DNA of 5,798 nucleotides from a bacterium (GTDB taxonomy: Bacteria > Arandabacterota > Arandabacteria > Arandabacterales > JALGWA01): the NCBI GenBank assembly GCA_025774425.1, contig JALGWA010000107.1, forward strand, positions 1 through 5,798. Direction: 5' to 3'. The notes beneath the pieces were generated by a model. That model saw only the letters and a list, made by a program, of their open reading frames with translations, was not told where the DNA came from and did not search any database. Numbering within the stretch: the first letter of the stretch is position 1; each line of letters begins with the position of its first letter. This document shows positions 1 through 5,727 of the stretch, piece by piece. Position numbers and translations under genes: made by a program.

Positions 1-1013
1 ATCCCGACCCCCCTGCCGTCGGGCAGACCGGCGACGACGGCCATGAGATCGGACAGGAAAGCCCGCTGTCCTTCCACCGTCGCCGGATAGCCGGGGAGCA
101 GGTCCGCAGACGGGCCAACGATGTTGCCGGTGTCGTCGCACCAGTCGAGGCTCCACGGATAGGCCGTCTCGACGATCACGATCCCCTTGCCGTACCGCTG
201 CGACAGGTCGGCCAGGTTGGCCCCGAGGTCATCCAAGTCGCCGTGCCACCACGGGTAGAACGAAAGGCCGACCAGGTCGAAATCGACGCCCCTGGCGAGT
301 AGGTTGTCATAAAACCACCGGCATGCGGCATTGTCACCGCCGCGGTCTATATGGATCATCGTCTGCACGTCGTCATCCGGCCCGACCGCGTTCTCGACGC
401 CCTCGATGCCGGCGGCGACGAGGCCGGCGAAGGCGTCCCACTGCCCGTCGGTGTCGAAGGAATCGCATACACGCCCGTCGTCCCACAGCATATCGCAGGT
501 CACCTCGTTCCCGATCTGGACCATATCCGGCAATGTCCCCTGCGCCCCCAGCGCGGCGACGACAGCCGTCGTGTACCCGCGCACGCTGTCCCGAAGGGCC
601 TCACCCGTCGCCCCGGACCAGGCGGCCGGCTTGGACTGGCGGCCGGGGTCGGCCCACGTGTCGGAATAGTGCAGGTCGATGAGAAGCCCGAGTCCCGCCT
701 CCTTCGCCCGCGCCGCCGCGCGGAGCGTGCTCTCGAGGTCGCAGTAGCCGTCGGGCGGATCGACCCACACCCTGAGGCGGACGAAGTTGAACCCGTGGTT
801 CCCCAGGATCTCGAGCAAGTCCGCCGGTTCACCGTTCTCTGTGTATACGCCTCCCCCGTCCTCGACCTGCTCGAGAAAGGAAACATCGCCGCCCTTGACC
901 AGGTGCGACTCGCCGCACCCCGCCGTCCCCGCCCAGGTCGCCGAAGCGAGAGCGGCGAGCATGACGAGCCCCGACGTTCGGAACCCACTCGGCCTGCGGG
1001 ACCATCCTTCCAC
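1..1013 (-). CDS. GH53 arabinogalactan endo-beta-1,4-galactanase, exported, 3' end cut by window edge
   Basis: The enzyme is expected to cleave beta-1,4-galactan (type I arabinogalactan side chains of pectin) outside the cytoplasm. I translated 337 codons from GTG at 1013 without a stop; the C-terminus lies beyond base 1. Family hallmarks in order are KGGDVSFLEQVEDGGGVY (residues 40-57), FVRLRVWVDPPDGYCDL (77-93), LLIDLHYSDTWADPG (110-124), MVQIGNEVT with the expected acid/base Glu170, IHIDRGGDNA (220-229), GLSFYPWWHGDLDDL (249-263) and VIVETAYPW with the expected nucleophile Glu282. The break falls just before the usual last-strand WEPAW segment, so most of the catalytic domain is present. 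Residues 5-33 form a signal peptide (WSRRPSGFRTSG, then a hydrophobic run), and TAGC at 30-33 is a weak lipobox, so it may be a lipoprotein. GTG 1013 shares its G with the upstream stop. An in-frame ATG at 962 would cut the signal peptide and is less likely. Family assignment is firm; substrate is inferred from the family. Confidence 0.93.
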   Translation of the reverse strand, partial: MEGWSRRPSGFRTSGLVMLAALASATWAGTAGCGESHLVKGGDVSFLEQVEDGGGVYTENGEPADLLEILGNHGFNFVRLRVWVDPPDGYCDLESTLRAAARAKEAGLGLLIDLHYSDTWADPGRQSKPAAWSGATGEALRDSVRGYTTAVVAALGAQGTLPDMVQIGNEVTCDMLWDDGRVCDSFDTDGQWDAFAGLVAAGIEGVENAVGPDDDVQTMIHIDRGGDNAACRWFYDNLLARGVDFDLVGLSFYPWWHGDLDDLGANLADLSQRYGKGIVIVETAYPWSLDWCDDTGNIVGPSADLLPGYPATVEGQRAFLSDLMAVVAGLPDGRGVG

Positions 1014-1015
1014 TA
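1011..1015 (-). other. TAGTG stop/start overlap coupling phosphoesterase and GH53
   Basis: The phosphoesterase stop TAG (1015-1013) shares its last base with the GTG start (1013-1011) of the galactanase. Purine-rich sequence (GGAAGG near 1028-1033 and GGTAAGG around 1016-1022, minus strand) lies upstream inside the phosphoesterase gene. Such overlaps usually mean translational coupling within one transcript. The overlap also favours GTG 1013 over the internal ATG at 962. Confidence 0.7.
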
Positions 1016-2566
1016 CCTTACCATCACCACCTTCCGTGAGATGCTGACCTCTCCGGACTCGAGCCGGCAGAAATACGTCCCCGGCGAGACTCTCCTGCCG
1101 GCGTCCGCGAGCCCGTCCCAGACGGTCGACCACGTGCCGGGCTCGGCCGCGCCCTCGACGAGCATCCTCACGCGGCGACCCACGACATCGAAGACCGCGA
1201 GCCGCACCTCGGCCGCCGCCGGAATCGTGAAAGAGACTTGGGTGTCATGCATGAACGGGTTGGGCGAAGCCGCCCCGAGCTCGAACCCGCAGGGCGCCTC
1301 ATCGTCATCCCCCCAGCCCGAGTCGGGGTGAACCACCGTGAAGGAGTCTATGACCGAGCCGCCCGTGTCGACGGCCTCGAAGTGAAGCAGGCGCCCGTCG
1401 ACGTCGACCGTGCAGTAGTGGTAGGCCCTCGACGCGGCGACGACGGACGGGCGGGCAGGGTCCGGGTTGTACAGCGGCGCCCCGCCCCCGCCGGTCGTCA
1501 CGTGGTGCACGCCGCCGACGACCGCCCGCGCGTAGTAGTGATTGTGGCCGGCGAAGAGTATGACCACGCCGAACTCGGTGAGAAGCGGCTGGATCGCCGA
1601 CTGTACCGTCGTGTTGTTCGGGTGGCTCCCGGCCGACCAGCCGGGCTCGTGGAGGCACACGATCTTCCACCGCTTCGCGGTGGAGCCGAGATCGTCCCGC
1701 AACCAGTCGAGCTGAGCCGAGCCCGCGCCGTAGGCGGTGTACTGATCCACCACGGCGAAGTGCACGGGACCGTAGTCGAAGGACCAGTATCTTCCCGCCG
1801 CGAAAGGATAAGGGAAGTATTTCTTGAAGAGGAGCCCCGTCCCGTCGTGATTCCCCAGGCATGACTCGTACGGGAGGTTCGCCATCATCTCCCGGATATG
1901 GGGATGGGCCCCGGTGAAGAACTCACTGTCCCACGCCGCCTCACTGTTTCCGTCCGACACGAGATCTCCCACGGATATGATCATCGTCTGGAAGTCGGGG
2001 TCGGCCCTGTAGGCCCGGACAACGGCTTGCGCGACCAGGTCATGCTTGGCGGGGTACGTGCGCGTGTCGCCGTAAGCGAAGAACTTGACGGATGTCGCCT
2101 CGTCCGGAGGCGCCGCCCGGAAGGACCCGGTGTACCGCTCCGAACTGACAGTCACCCGGTAGCAGTAGAGCATTCCGGGCGTGAGACCCGTGATGGTGTA
2201 TGCGTGCCGGTAGTCGCTGCCGCAGGCCCCCGTCCTCGCCCTGCCCAGGGCGTAGGTCGTATCGAGGCCCCACTCCACCGTGCACGACCCGGGCATGGTG
2301 AGTTGCCAGTGGAGGTCCATCTCGGTATTGGCGCCCGGGAACACGAGATAGGGCTGTTTCCTCATGAGGGCGGGCGCCGACCCGGGCTGCGCAGGCGACA
2401 GGCCGGTACTTTCCTCCGGACTCGTCCGGCCCCGCAGGTCGGCTTCGACTGCCGGAGCATCGCCGGCCGGGATAAGGGTCACCCCGACGCCGGCGCCAGC
2501 CGCCAGAAGGACCGAAAGCAGGACCGCCGCCGATAGCCTCCTCCGGCCCGGATGCCCTGAAGTCAT
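1013..2566 (-). CDS. Exported purple-acid-phosphatase-like metallophosphoesterase with C-terminal FlgD-like Ig tail
   Basis: A 517-residue exported protein, predicted to hydrolyse phosphoesters. Residues 1-35 are a Sec-type signal or anchor (GRRR, then a hydrophobic Ala/Leu/Val run). Residues 68-153 resemble the fibronectin-like N-terminal domain of purple acid phosphatases. The calcineurin-like core follows: AYGDTR (D167), SVGDLVSDG (D201), CLGNHDG (N239, H240), VCLHEPGWS (H306), FAGHNHYYA (H341, H343) and TTGGGGAPLY (357-366). These supply the usual two-metal ligands except the tyrosine that follows GD in true purple enzymes; here it is Ser204. Residues 427-517 form a FlgD/T9SS-type Ig-like domain (ELGAASPNPF, VFDVVGRRVRML, WDGLADAGRRVSPGTYFCRL, and a final RKVVMVR). 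The start is supported by GGGGAAGGGG 7 bases upstream. The gene is probably translationally coupled to the downstream GH53 galactanase. Natural substrate is unknown; a nucleotide, phytate-like or phosphodiester substrate is possible. Confidence 0.92.
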   Translation of the reverse strand: MTSGHPGRRRLSAAVLLSVLLAAGAGVGVTLIPAGDAPAVEADLRGRTSPEESTGLSPAQPGSAPALMRKQPYLVFPGANTEMDLHWQLTMPGSCTVEWGLDTTYALGRARTGACGSDYRHAYTITGLTPGMLYCYRVTVSSERYTGSFRAAPPDEATSVKFFAYGDTRTYPAKHDLVAQAVVRAYRADPDFQTMIISVGDLVSDGNSEAAWDSEFFTGAHPHIREMMANLPYESCLGNHDGTGLLFKKYFPYPFAAGRYWSFDYGPVHFAVVDQYTAYGAGSAQLDWLRDDLGSTAKRWKIVCLHEPGWSAGSHPNNTTVQSAIQPLLTEFGVVILFAGHNHYYARAVVGGVHHVTTGGGGAPLYNPDPARPSVVAASRAYHYCTVDVDGRLLHFEAVDTGGSVIDSFTVVHPDSGWGDDDEAPCGFELGAASPNPFMHDTQVSFTIPAAAEVRLAVFDVVGRRVRMLVEGAAEPGTWSTVWDGLADAGRRVSPGTYFCRLESGEVSISRKVVMVR

Positions 2567-2570
2567 GCGC

Positions 2571-2583
2571 GAACCCCTTCCCC
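2571..2583 (-). promoter_or_regulatory. Ribosome binding site of the phosphoesterase gene
   Basis: Read on the minus strand, GGGGAAGGGG (2583-2574) stands 7 bases before the ATG at 2566. This good Shine-Dalgarno match fixes the start of the phosphoesterase and puts a complete signal peptide at its N-terminus. Confidence 0.7.
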
Positions 2584-2609
2584 GGAGACCCGCCGCTTGC
2601 CGCGTCTCC
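2584..2609 (-). repeat. Inverted repeat GGAGAC/GTCTCC over the predicted transcription start
   Basis: GGAGAC at 2584-2589 and GTCTCC at 2604-2609 form a perfect 6-base dyad with a 14-base centre, in the leader of the phosphoesterase gene. The right-hand arm overlaps the predicted start site near 2605. An RNA hairpin from that promoter would therefore lack part of one arm, and a repressor operator is the more natural reading. There is no T-tract, so it is not a terminator. A 6-base dyad in GC-rich DNA can occur by chance. Confidence 0.3.
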
Positions 2610-2611
2610 CC

Positions 2612-2640
2612 ATTCTAATCGACCGCGAAGCGCATTACAA
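2612..2640 (-). promoter_or_regulatory. Sigma70-type promoter candidate for the phosphoesterase-GH53 unit
   Basis: On the minus strand, TTGTAA (2640-2635, 4 of 6 to the -35 consensus) and TAGAAT (2617-2612, 5 of 6 to the -10 consensus) are separated by exactly 17 bases. This lies in an 82-base gap that is clearly more AT-rich at these two hexamers than the surrounding coding DNA. Transcription would start near 2605, giving a leader of about 39 bases before the ATG at 2566. It implies the phosphoesterase and galactanase can be transcribed independently of the genes upstream. This is a consensus match only. Confidence 0.55.
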
Positions 2641-2648
2641 GCCCGGCC

Positions 2649-3239
2649 CTACCCGAGGAAGCCCTTCTCGACGGCGTCCGCGATGAGGTCGCGCGCGTAT
2701 TCCCAGAGGGCGGGGGCGCTCTCCGCGACGGGCCGGGTCCGCTCGAACACGCGCTCGCTCTTCACGCCGTGCTCCCGCCACGAGCGGCCGCCCGTATGGT
2801 AGTTCTGAAGCAGGGGCTGCAGGCGGTCCAGCGCGTTGGCGAAGCGCGCCTCCGGCGTCTCCCCCTGCTCGAACTCGTCCCACAGGGTCCTCATCTCGCG
2901 TGCCTGGTCCGGCGGCAGCAGCACGAAAATCCGGTCGGCGGCCTTGGTCTCGCGCTCGACCTTGCCTGCGGCCGCCTCTTCGTCATAGCAATAAGTATCG
3001 CCGGCGTATATCTCGACGAGATCGTGGACGAGAACCATCTCGACCGACCTGAGTACATCGACGCCGGCGCCTTCGACATACTCGGCCAGCAACATCGCCA
3101 TCAACGCCAGGTGCCACGAATGCTCGGCGTCGTTCTCGCGGCGCCCGCCCACCGTCACCCTCGTCCGGCGAAGTATGCCCTTGAGCTTGTCTATCTCGAC
3201 TATGAACGCGATCTGCCGCCTGAGCCGCTCCCCGTCCAT
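2649..3239 (-). CDS. HD-domain phosphohydrolase, YfbR/HDDC2-like
   Basis: A 196-residue cytoplasmic protein of the HD superfamily, closest in style to the HD_3 group that includes E. coli YfbR (5'-deoxynucleotidase) and human HDDC2. Visible signatures are FIVEIDKLKGILRRTRV (12-28), ENDAEHSWHLALMA with metal-ligand His40, VLVHDLVEIYAGDT with His72-Asp73 and Glu76, and a late Asp at about 138 in ANALDRLQP, which completes an H..HD..D metal site. Length matches the family. The likely reaction is removal of phosphate from nucleoside monophosphates, but substrate cannot be read from the sequence. I chose ATG 3239 because AAAGGAG lies 6 bases before it. The frame continues upstream to an ATG at 3287, which would add a basic, unconserved 16-residue tail and overlap the preceding gene. 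It lies 37 bases after the secreted-protein gene, so co-transcription is likely. Confidence 0.9.
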   Translation of the reverse strand: MDGERLRRQIAFIVEIDKLKGILRRTRVTVGGRRENDAEHSWHLALMAMLLAEYVEGAGVDVLRSVEMVLVHDLVEIYAGDTYCYDEEAAAGKVERETKAADRIFVLLPPDQAREMRTLWDEFEQGETPEARFANALDRLQPLLQNYHTGGRSWREHGVKSERVFERTRPVAESAPALWEYARDLIADAVEKGFLG

Positions 3240-3245
3240 GCGACG

Positions 3246-3252
3246 CTCCTTT
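3246..3252 (-). promoter_or_regulatory. Ribosome binding site that decides the HD-protein start
   Basis: AAAGGAG (minus strand, within about 3246-3252) lies 6 bases upstream of the ATG at 3239. No comparable site precedes the in-frame ATG at 3287, so the shorter 196-residue protein is preferred. Confidence 0.7.
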
Positions 3253-3276
3253 CGACGGCGCCCGCCGGCAGACGGG

Positions 3277-4164
3277 CTATCTGGCAAGAAGGTCCTTCCC
3301 GAACGAGTCGAGGTCGCCGCTCAGCTTCCAGACGCGGATCCTGGCCTCGTCGGGCTTGCCCAGGAGATCATACATTTCCCTGCTCAGAGTCCAGAGCTCG
3401 ATGCCGGTCACCGTTACGGGCTCATGAGGCAGGTTTATGTTCTTGTGCGGAAACCCCGGGAATACGTTGAGAAGATGCGGCGTCAGCACGACGAGGTCGA
3501 TCTCCGTGAAGCCCGTCCCCGTGCGGGTTATCCTGAGGGGATAGTAGAGATGGTCCGTCTTGAAGCGGTACTGGACCGCCTCGCGCGTCTTGGGTTTCTC
3601 ATCCAGCGAGACGACATCGAAGACGAACCAGGCGAATCCATCCTTCAGGTATTCTTCCACGACCTCCTTGAGGGGTTCGGGCACGGCCGGGTTCCCGACG
3701 CCGGCCGAGTCCAGGTAGTCTTCGACCCAAGCGACGAAACCGGACCGGTCGAGCACATGCGTGACCGAGACGTCATGCGAGCCGATTCTCTCGTGGAAAG
3801 TGACTTCACCCGAAGGCTCCCGGCCGGGCATCTCCGCCTCCCCGGCGGCCCGCGTCTTCATCCTCCTCTCGGCGACTTTCCTGCTGATGAGCGCGACCGC
3901 CCTGGCGAGAACCTGGACGTCGCCCTTCTTGACCTCGGGCTCCGAGGGAAGCGGGAGCACCTCCAGCGCCATGGTGGACTCGGAAGCCGCCAGATCGGTG
4001 GACAGAAGGAGTATCTCCTCTTCGCCGTTCCAGGCGACGAGCGCCCGTTGGTTGGGCTCGAATATCTCGACTCCCTCCGTGAAGGGAATGGCCCCGCGAT
4101 CCGCCCATGCCGCCGGGAAAGCGAGCGCCGTCACTGCCGCCGCCGTCCAGAGTATTCTCTTCAC
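3277..4164 (-). CDS. Secreted protein of unknown function, possibly DUF2330-related
   Basis: A 295-residue protein starting at GTG (4164), with stop codon TAA directly before it in frame, so no longer start exists; GGGAGGA lies 7 bases upstream. The signal peptide is MKRILW plus a hydrophobic Ala-rich stretch with likely cleavage after AWA (21/22). The mature protein begins DRGAIPFTEGVEIFEPNQRA, followed by ALVAWNGEEEILLLSTDL (41-58) and LEVLPLPSEPEVKKGD (67-82). A charged, probably helical segment spans about 85-110. Then come FHERIGSHDVSVTHVLD (123-139), FVAWVEDYL (143-151), FAWFVFDVVSLDEK (177-190) and YRFKTDHLYYPLRITRTG (199-216). This order (a mature start with beta strands, an 'LPLPS' turn, and a late 'YYPLRIT' strand) recalls DUF2330-type exported proteins, but I give that only as a possibility. 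No catalytic motif or membrane anchor is visible beyond the signal. The function is unknown. Confidence 0.85.
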   Translation of the reverse strand: MKRILWTAAAVTALAFPAAWADRGAIPFTEGVEIFEPNQRALVAWNGEEEILLLSTDLAASESTMALEVLPLPSEPEVKKGDVQVLARAVALISRKVAERRMKTRAAGEAEMPGREPSGEVTFHERIGSHDVSVTHVLDRSGFVAWVEDYLDSAGVGNPAVPEPLKEVVEEYLKDGFAWFVFDVVSLDEKPKTREAVQYRFKTDHLYYPLRITRTGTGFTEIDLVVLTPHLLNVFPGFPHKNINLPHEPVTVTGIELWTLSREMYDLLGKPDEARIRVWKLSGDLDSFGKDLLAR

Positions 4165-4171
4165 TTACGCA

Positions 4172-4178
4172 TCCTCCC
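4172..4178 (-). promoter_or_regulatory. Ribosome binding site for the GTG-started secreted protein
   Basis: GGGAGGA (minus strand, within about 4172-4178) lies 7 bases before GTG 4164. Together with the TAA immediately upstream in the same frame, it settles the non-ATG start and the full signal peptide. Confidence 0.7.
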
Positions 4179-4245
4179 TGTCCTCGCGTCCTCTCGGAAC
4201 GCGTGCAATCCCCCCGCCGTCATCTCCTAAGGCCGGCCCCGCCGC

Positions 4246-4269
4246 GAGCGGGAGCGAGTTGTCCCGCCC
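4246..4269 (-). terminator. Stem-loop just downstream of tag; weak terminator or mRNA-end hairpin candidate
   Basis: GCGGGA (4248-4253) and TCCCGC (4262-4267) are perfect inverted arms around an 8-base loop. The stem extends to 8 pairs if one G-U pair is allowed. It starts a few bases after the tag stop codon. No U-tract follows, so intrinsic termination is doubtful. It may instead protect a 3' end or reduce read-through into the secreted-protein gene. The remainder of the 107-base gap (4165-4271) is GC-rich with no convincing promoter. Confidence 0.25.
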
Positions 4270-4271
4270 CC

Positions 4272-4904
4272 TCAGGCCCGGGCCGCCCTCCCGACCTCCC
4301 TGTACCTGAAACAGGACACGAGGTGGTCGTTCACAAGGCCCGCGGCCTGCATGTACGCATAGCATATCGTCGGACCGACGAAGCCGAAACCCCGCTTCTT
4401 GAGGTCCCTGCTCATCGCCCGCGACTCCGGAGTCTCGGCGGGTACCTCGCTCATGTCCCTCCAGGCGTTTCGCCTCGTCCTGCCGCCGACGAAGCGCCAT
4501 ATGTACTCGTCGAAGCTCCCGAACTCCTCCTGCACCCTGAGGAAGGCGCGGGCGTTCCTGACCGCGCTCTCTATCTTGAGCCTGTTCCTCACGATGCCCG
4601 GGTCCCTGAGCAGTCTCTCGATCTTGCGCCTGTCGAACCGGGCGACCTTCTCCGGATCGAAGCCGGCGAACGCCCTCCGGTAGTTCTCCCGCTTCGCCAG
4701 GATGGTGTTCCAGCTGAGACCGGCCTGCGCCCCGTCCAGCACCATGAACTCGAAGTGAGTGACGTCGTCGTGCACCGGCACTCCCCATTCCTCATCGTGG
4801 TACCTGACGGTGAGCGGCCCCGCCTTCCCGGAGGCCCAGGGGCACCTCTCGACCTCGCGCGCACCCGCCCCCGATCCCGGCGCATTCATCCCCCGTCCGG
4901 TCAT
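4272..4904 (-). CDS. tag: DNA-3-methyladenine glycosylase I
   Basis: A 210-residue cytoplasmic base-excision repair enzyme that removes 3-methyladenine from alkylated DNA. The family pattern is complete: ERCPW (19-23), RYHDEEWGVP (34-43), LDGAQAGLSWNTILAKRENYRRAF (56-79), GIVRNRLKIESAVRNARAF (103-121), LKKRGFGFVGPTICYAYMQAAGLVNDH (168-194) and SCFRY (197-201). The four zinc ligands of E. coli Tag map to Cys21, His36, His194 and Cys198. Tyr35 and Trp65 of the base pocket are kept. E. coli Glu38 aligns with Asp57 here, a conservative change at a base-recognition residue. The N-terminus is about 17 residues longer than E. coli Tag. ATG 4904 overlaps the lipoprotein stop as TGATG, which argues for it, though its ribosome site is weak; ATG 4889 is an alternative. 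Product identity is very secure. Confidence 0.96.
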   Translation of the reverse strand: MTGRGMNAPGSGAGAREVERCPWASGKAGPLTVRYHDEEWGVPVHDDVTHFEFMVLDGAQAGLSWNTILAKRENYRRAFAGFDPEKVARFDRRKIERLLRDPGIVRNRLKIESAVRNARAFLRVQEEFGSFDEYIWRFVGGRTRRNAWRDMSEVPAETPESRAMSRDLKKRGFGFVGPTICYAYMQAAGLVNDHLVSCFRYREVGRAARA

Positions 4905-4906
4905 CA
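4902..4906 (-). other. TGATG stop/start overlap between lipoprotein gene and tag
   Basis: The lipoprotein stop TGA (4906-4904) shares a base with the tag ATG (4904-4902). No strong Shine-Dalgarno lies upstream (only CGGGGA a few bases away), so tag translation may depend on ribosomes finishing the lipoprotein. The two genes are therefore very likely on one transcript. Confidence 0.65.
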
Positions 4907-5698
4907 GAGTCCCCGTGCGGTGATGATGCCGTTGACGACGGACAGCCCGATACTCCCATCGCCTTCCCCGAGCCTGCCCGTCACCGAGCCCGGCGACTCC
5001 ACGACGTCCTGAAGCGGCAGGCCGGGCGTAAGTACGCTCCCGTTCACATAGGTCGCCGAGAACATGGCCGACGTCGACACCGGGAAGCCCAGGTCTATCT
5101 CGCCGTTGACGACGCTGACGCTGACCACGGCCTGCGGCGGCAGGGTGACCTCGCCTTCCACGCGGCCGTTGACCACGTTCGCCGTGACGCTGGCGATGAT
5201 GTCCGCAAGCGATACGGTGCCGTTGACCGTGGAAGCCGTGATGGGCTTGGCGACCGAGTCGATGGAGATCGGGCCGTAGGCGGCCGACAGCGTCACCGCC
5301 AGGTCGGTGGGAACCGTCACCTCGTAGTCGACTTCGTAGAGCCGCCCGCCGGTGTCCTCAGGCTGCAAGGTGCGCGCGCTCACGAGGCCCGCTTCGTTCA
5401 CGACCTCGACCCTCAGCGAATCGAGATGCTCCAGGGCGTCCTCCACACTGTCGGACGTCACGCGCTTCTCGCCCCTCACGACGATGGAGTCCGACCAGGC
5501 CGAGCCCGTCACGGTGATGCTCCCCGACTCCCCCGTCACGCTGAGCAGCACCTGCTCGAAGACCTGGAACCTGTAGTAGAAGGACTCCCTCGCCACCGCG
5601 CCCCCGTCCGGGCTGGTGGTGCTCTCACCGCAACCAAAGACGAAAAGCAAGGGACCCGCGAGCAGCAGCGCCATGATCCCATAAGCCGCATTTCTCAT
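4904..5698 (-). CDS. DUF4097-like lipoprotein with repeated VNG beta-turns
   Basis: A 264-residue protein, counted from ATG 5698. Residues 1-23 are a lipoprotein signal (MRN, a hydrophobic stretch, then LFVFGC) with the lipidation cysteine expected at Cys23, followed by a Gly/Ser/Thr/Pro linker. From about residue 45 it is beta-rich and built like the DUF4097 'putative adhesin' fold. VNG occurs at 158-160, 176-178, 197-199, 218-220 and 255-257, each followed by an alternating-hydrophobic strand (for example TVSL, EIDL, SVLT, IITA). A GLGEG-like turn (GRLGEGDGSIGLSVVNG) ends the domain. Such proteins sit on the outer surface or in the periplasm, and their role is not established; 'adhesin' is a family label, not evidence. 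The next ATG upstream in frame (5737) lies inside the promoter, so the start is ATG 5698 or the adjacent ATG 5701. GGAG lies 7 bases before 5698. Confidence 0.88.
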   Translation of the reverse strand: MRNAAYGIMALLLAGPLLFVFGCGESTTSPDGGAVARESFYYRFQVFEQVLLSVTGESGSITVTGSAWSDSIVVRGEKRVTSDSVEDALEHLDSLRVEVVNEAGLVSARTLQPEDTGGRLYEVDYEVTVPTDLAVTLSAAYGPISIDSVAKPITASTVNGTVSLADIIASVTANVVNGRVEGEVTLPPQAVVSVSVVNGEIDLGFPVSTSAMFSATYVNGSVLTPGLPLQDVVESPGSVTGRLGEGDGSIGLSVVNGIITARGL

Positions 5699-5704
5699 CA
5701 TCCA

Positions 5705-5710
5705 TCTCCG
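5705..5710 (-). promoter_or_regulatory. Ribosome binding site of the lipoprotein gene
   Basis: CGGAGA on the minus strand holds GGAG (5709-5706), 7 bases before ATG 5698 and 4 before ATG 5701. The spacing favours the second of the two tandem ATGs. It excludes the ATG at 5737, which lies upstream of the site. Confidence 0.6.
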
Positions 5711-5727
5711 TCCAATGGTCCCGCAAC

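Noticed and set aside
351..1331. Long open frame on the plus strand, opposite the GH53 and phosphoesterase genes
   Set aside because: Its translation is rich in Arg, Pro, Gly and Ala with no recognisable domain, and it lies across two genes whose family motifs are clear on the minus strand. It is a GC-rich antisense shadow.
2622..2634. GCG-CTT-CGC mini-hairpin in the gap before the phosphoesterase
   Set aside because: Only three pairs, inside the promoter spacer, and the composition makes this expected by chance.
4161..4223. Possible 20-codon leader peptide whose TGA overlaps the GTG start of the secreted-protein gene (GTGA)
   Set aside because: The AGGAG upstream abuts the ATG with no spacer, which is too close for initiation. 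The peptide has no attenuator-like codon run, and there is no promoter in the gap. Judged to be chance.
3175..4230. 351-codon open frame on the plus strand, opposite the secreted-protein gene
   Set aside because: It is antisense to a gene with signal peptide, ribosome site and start context. The translated product has low-complexity charged composition and no motif, so it is treated as a shadow.
4107..5012. 301-codon open frame on the plus strand, opposite tag
   Set aside because: Tag is unmistakable on the other strand; this frame is Pro/Arg-rich and begins inside another gene. No ribosome site or domain supports it.
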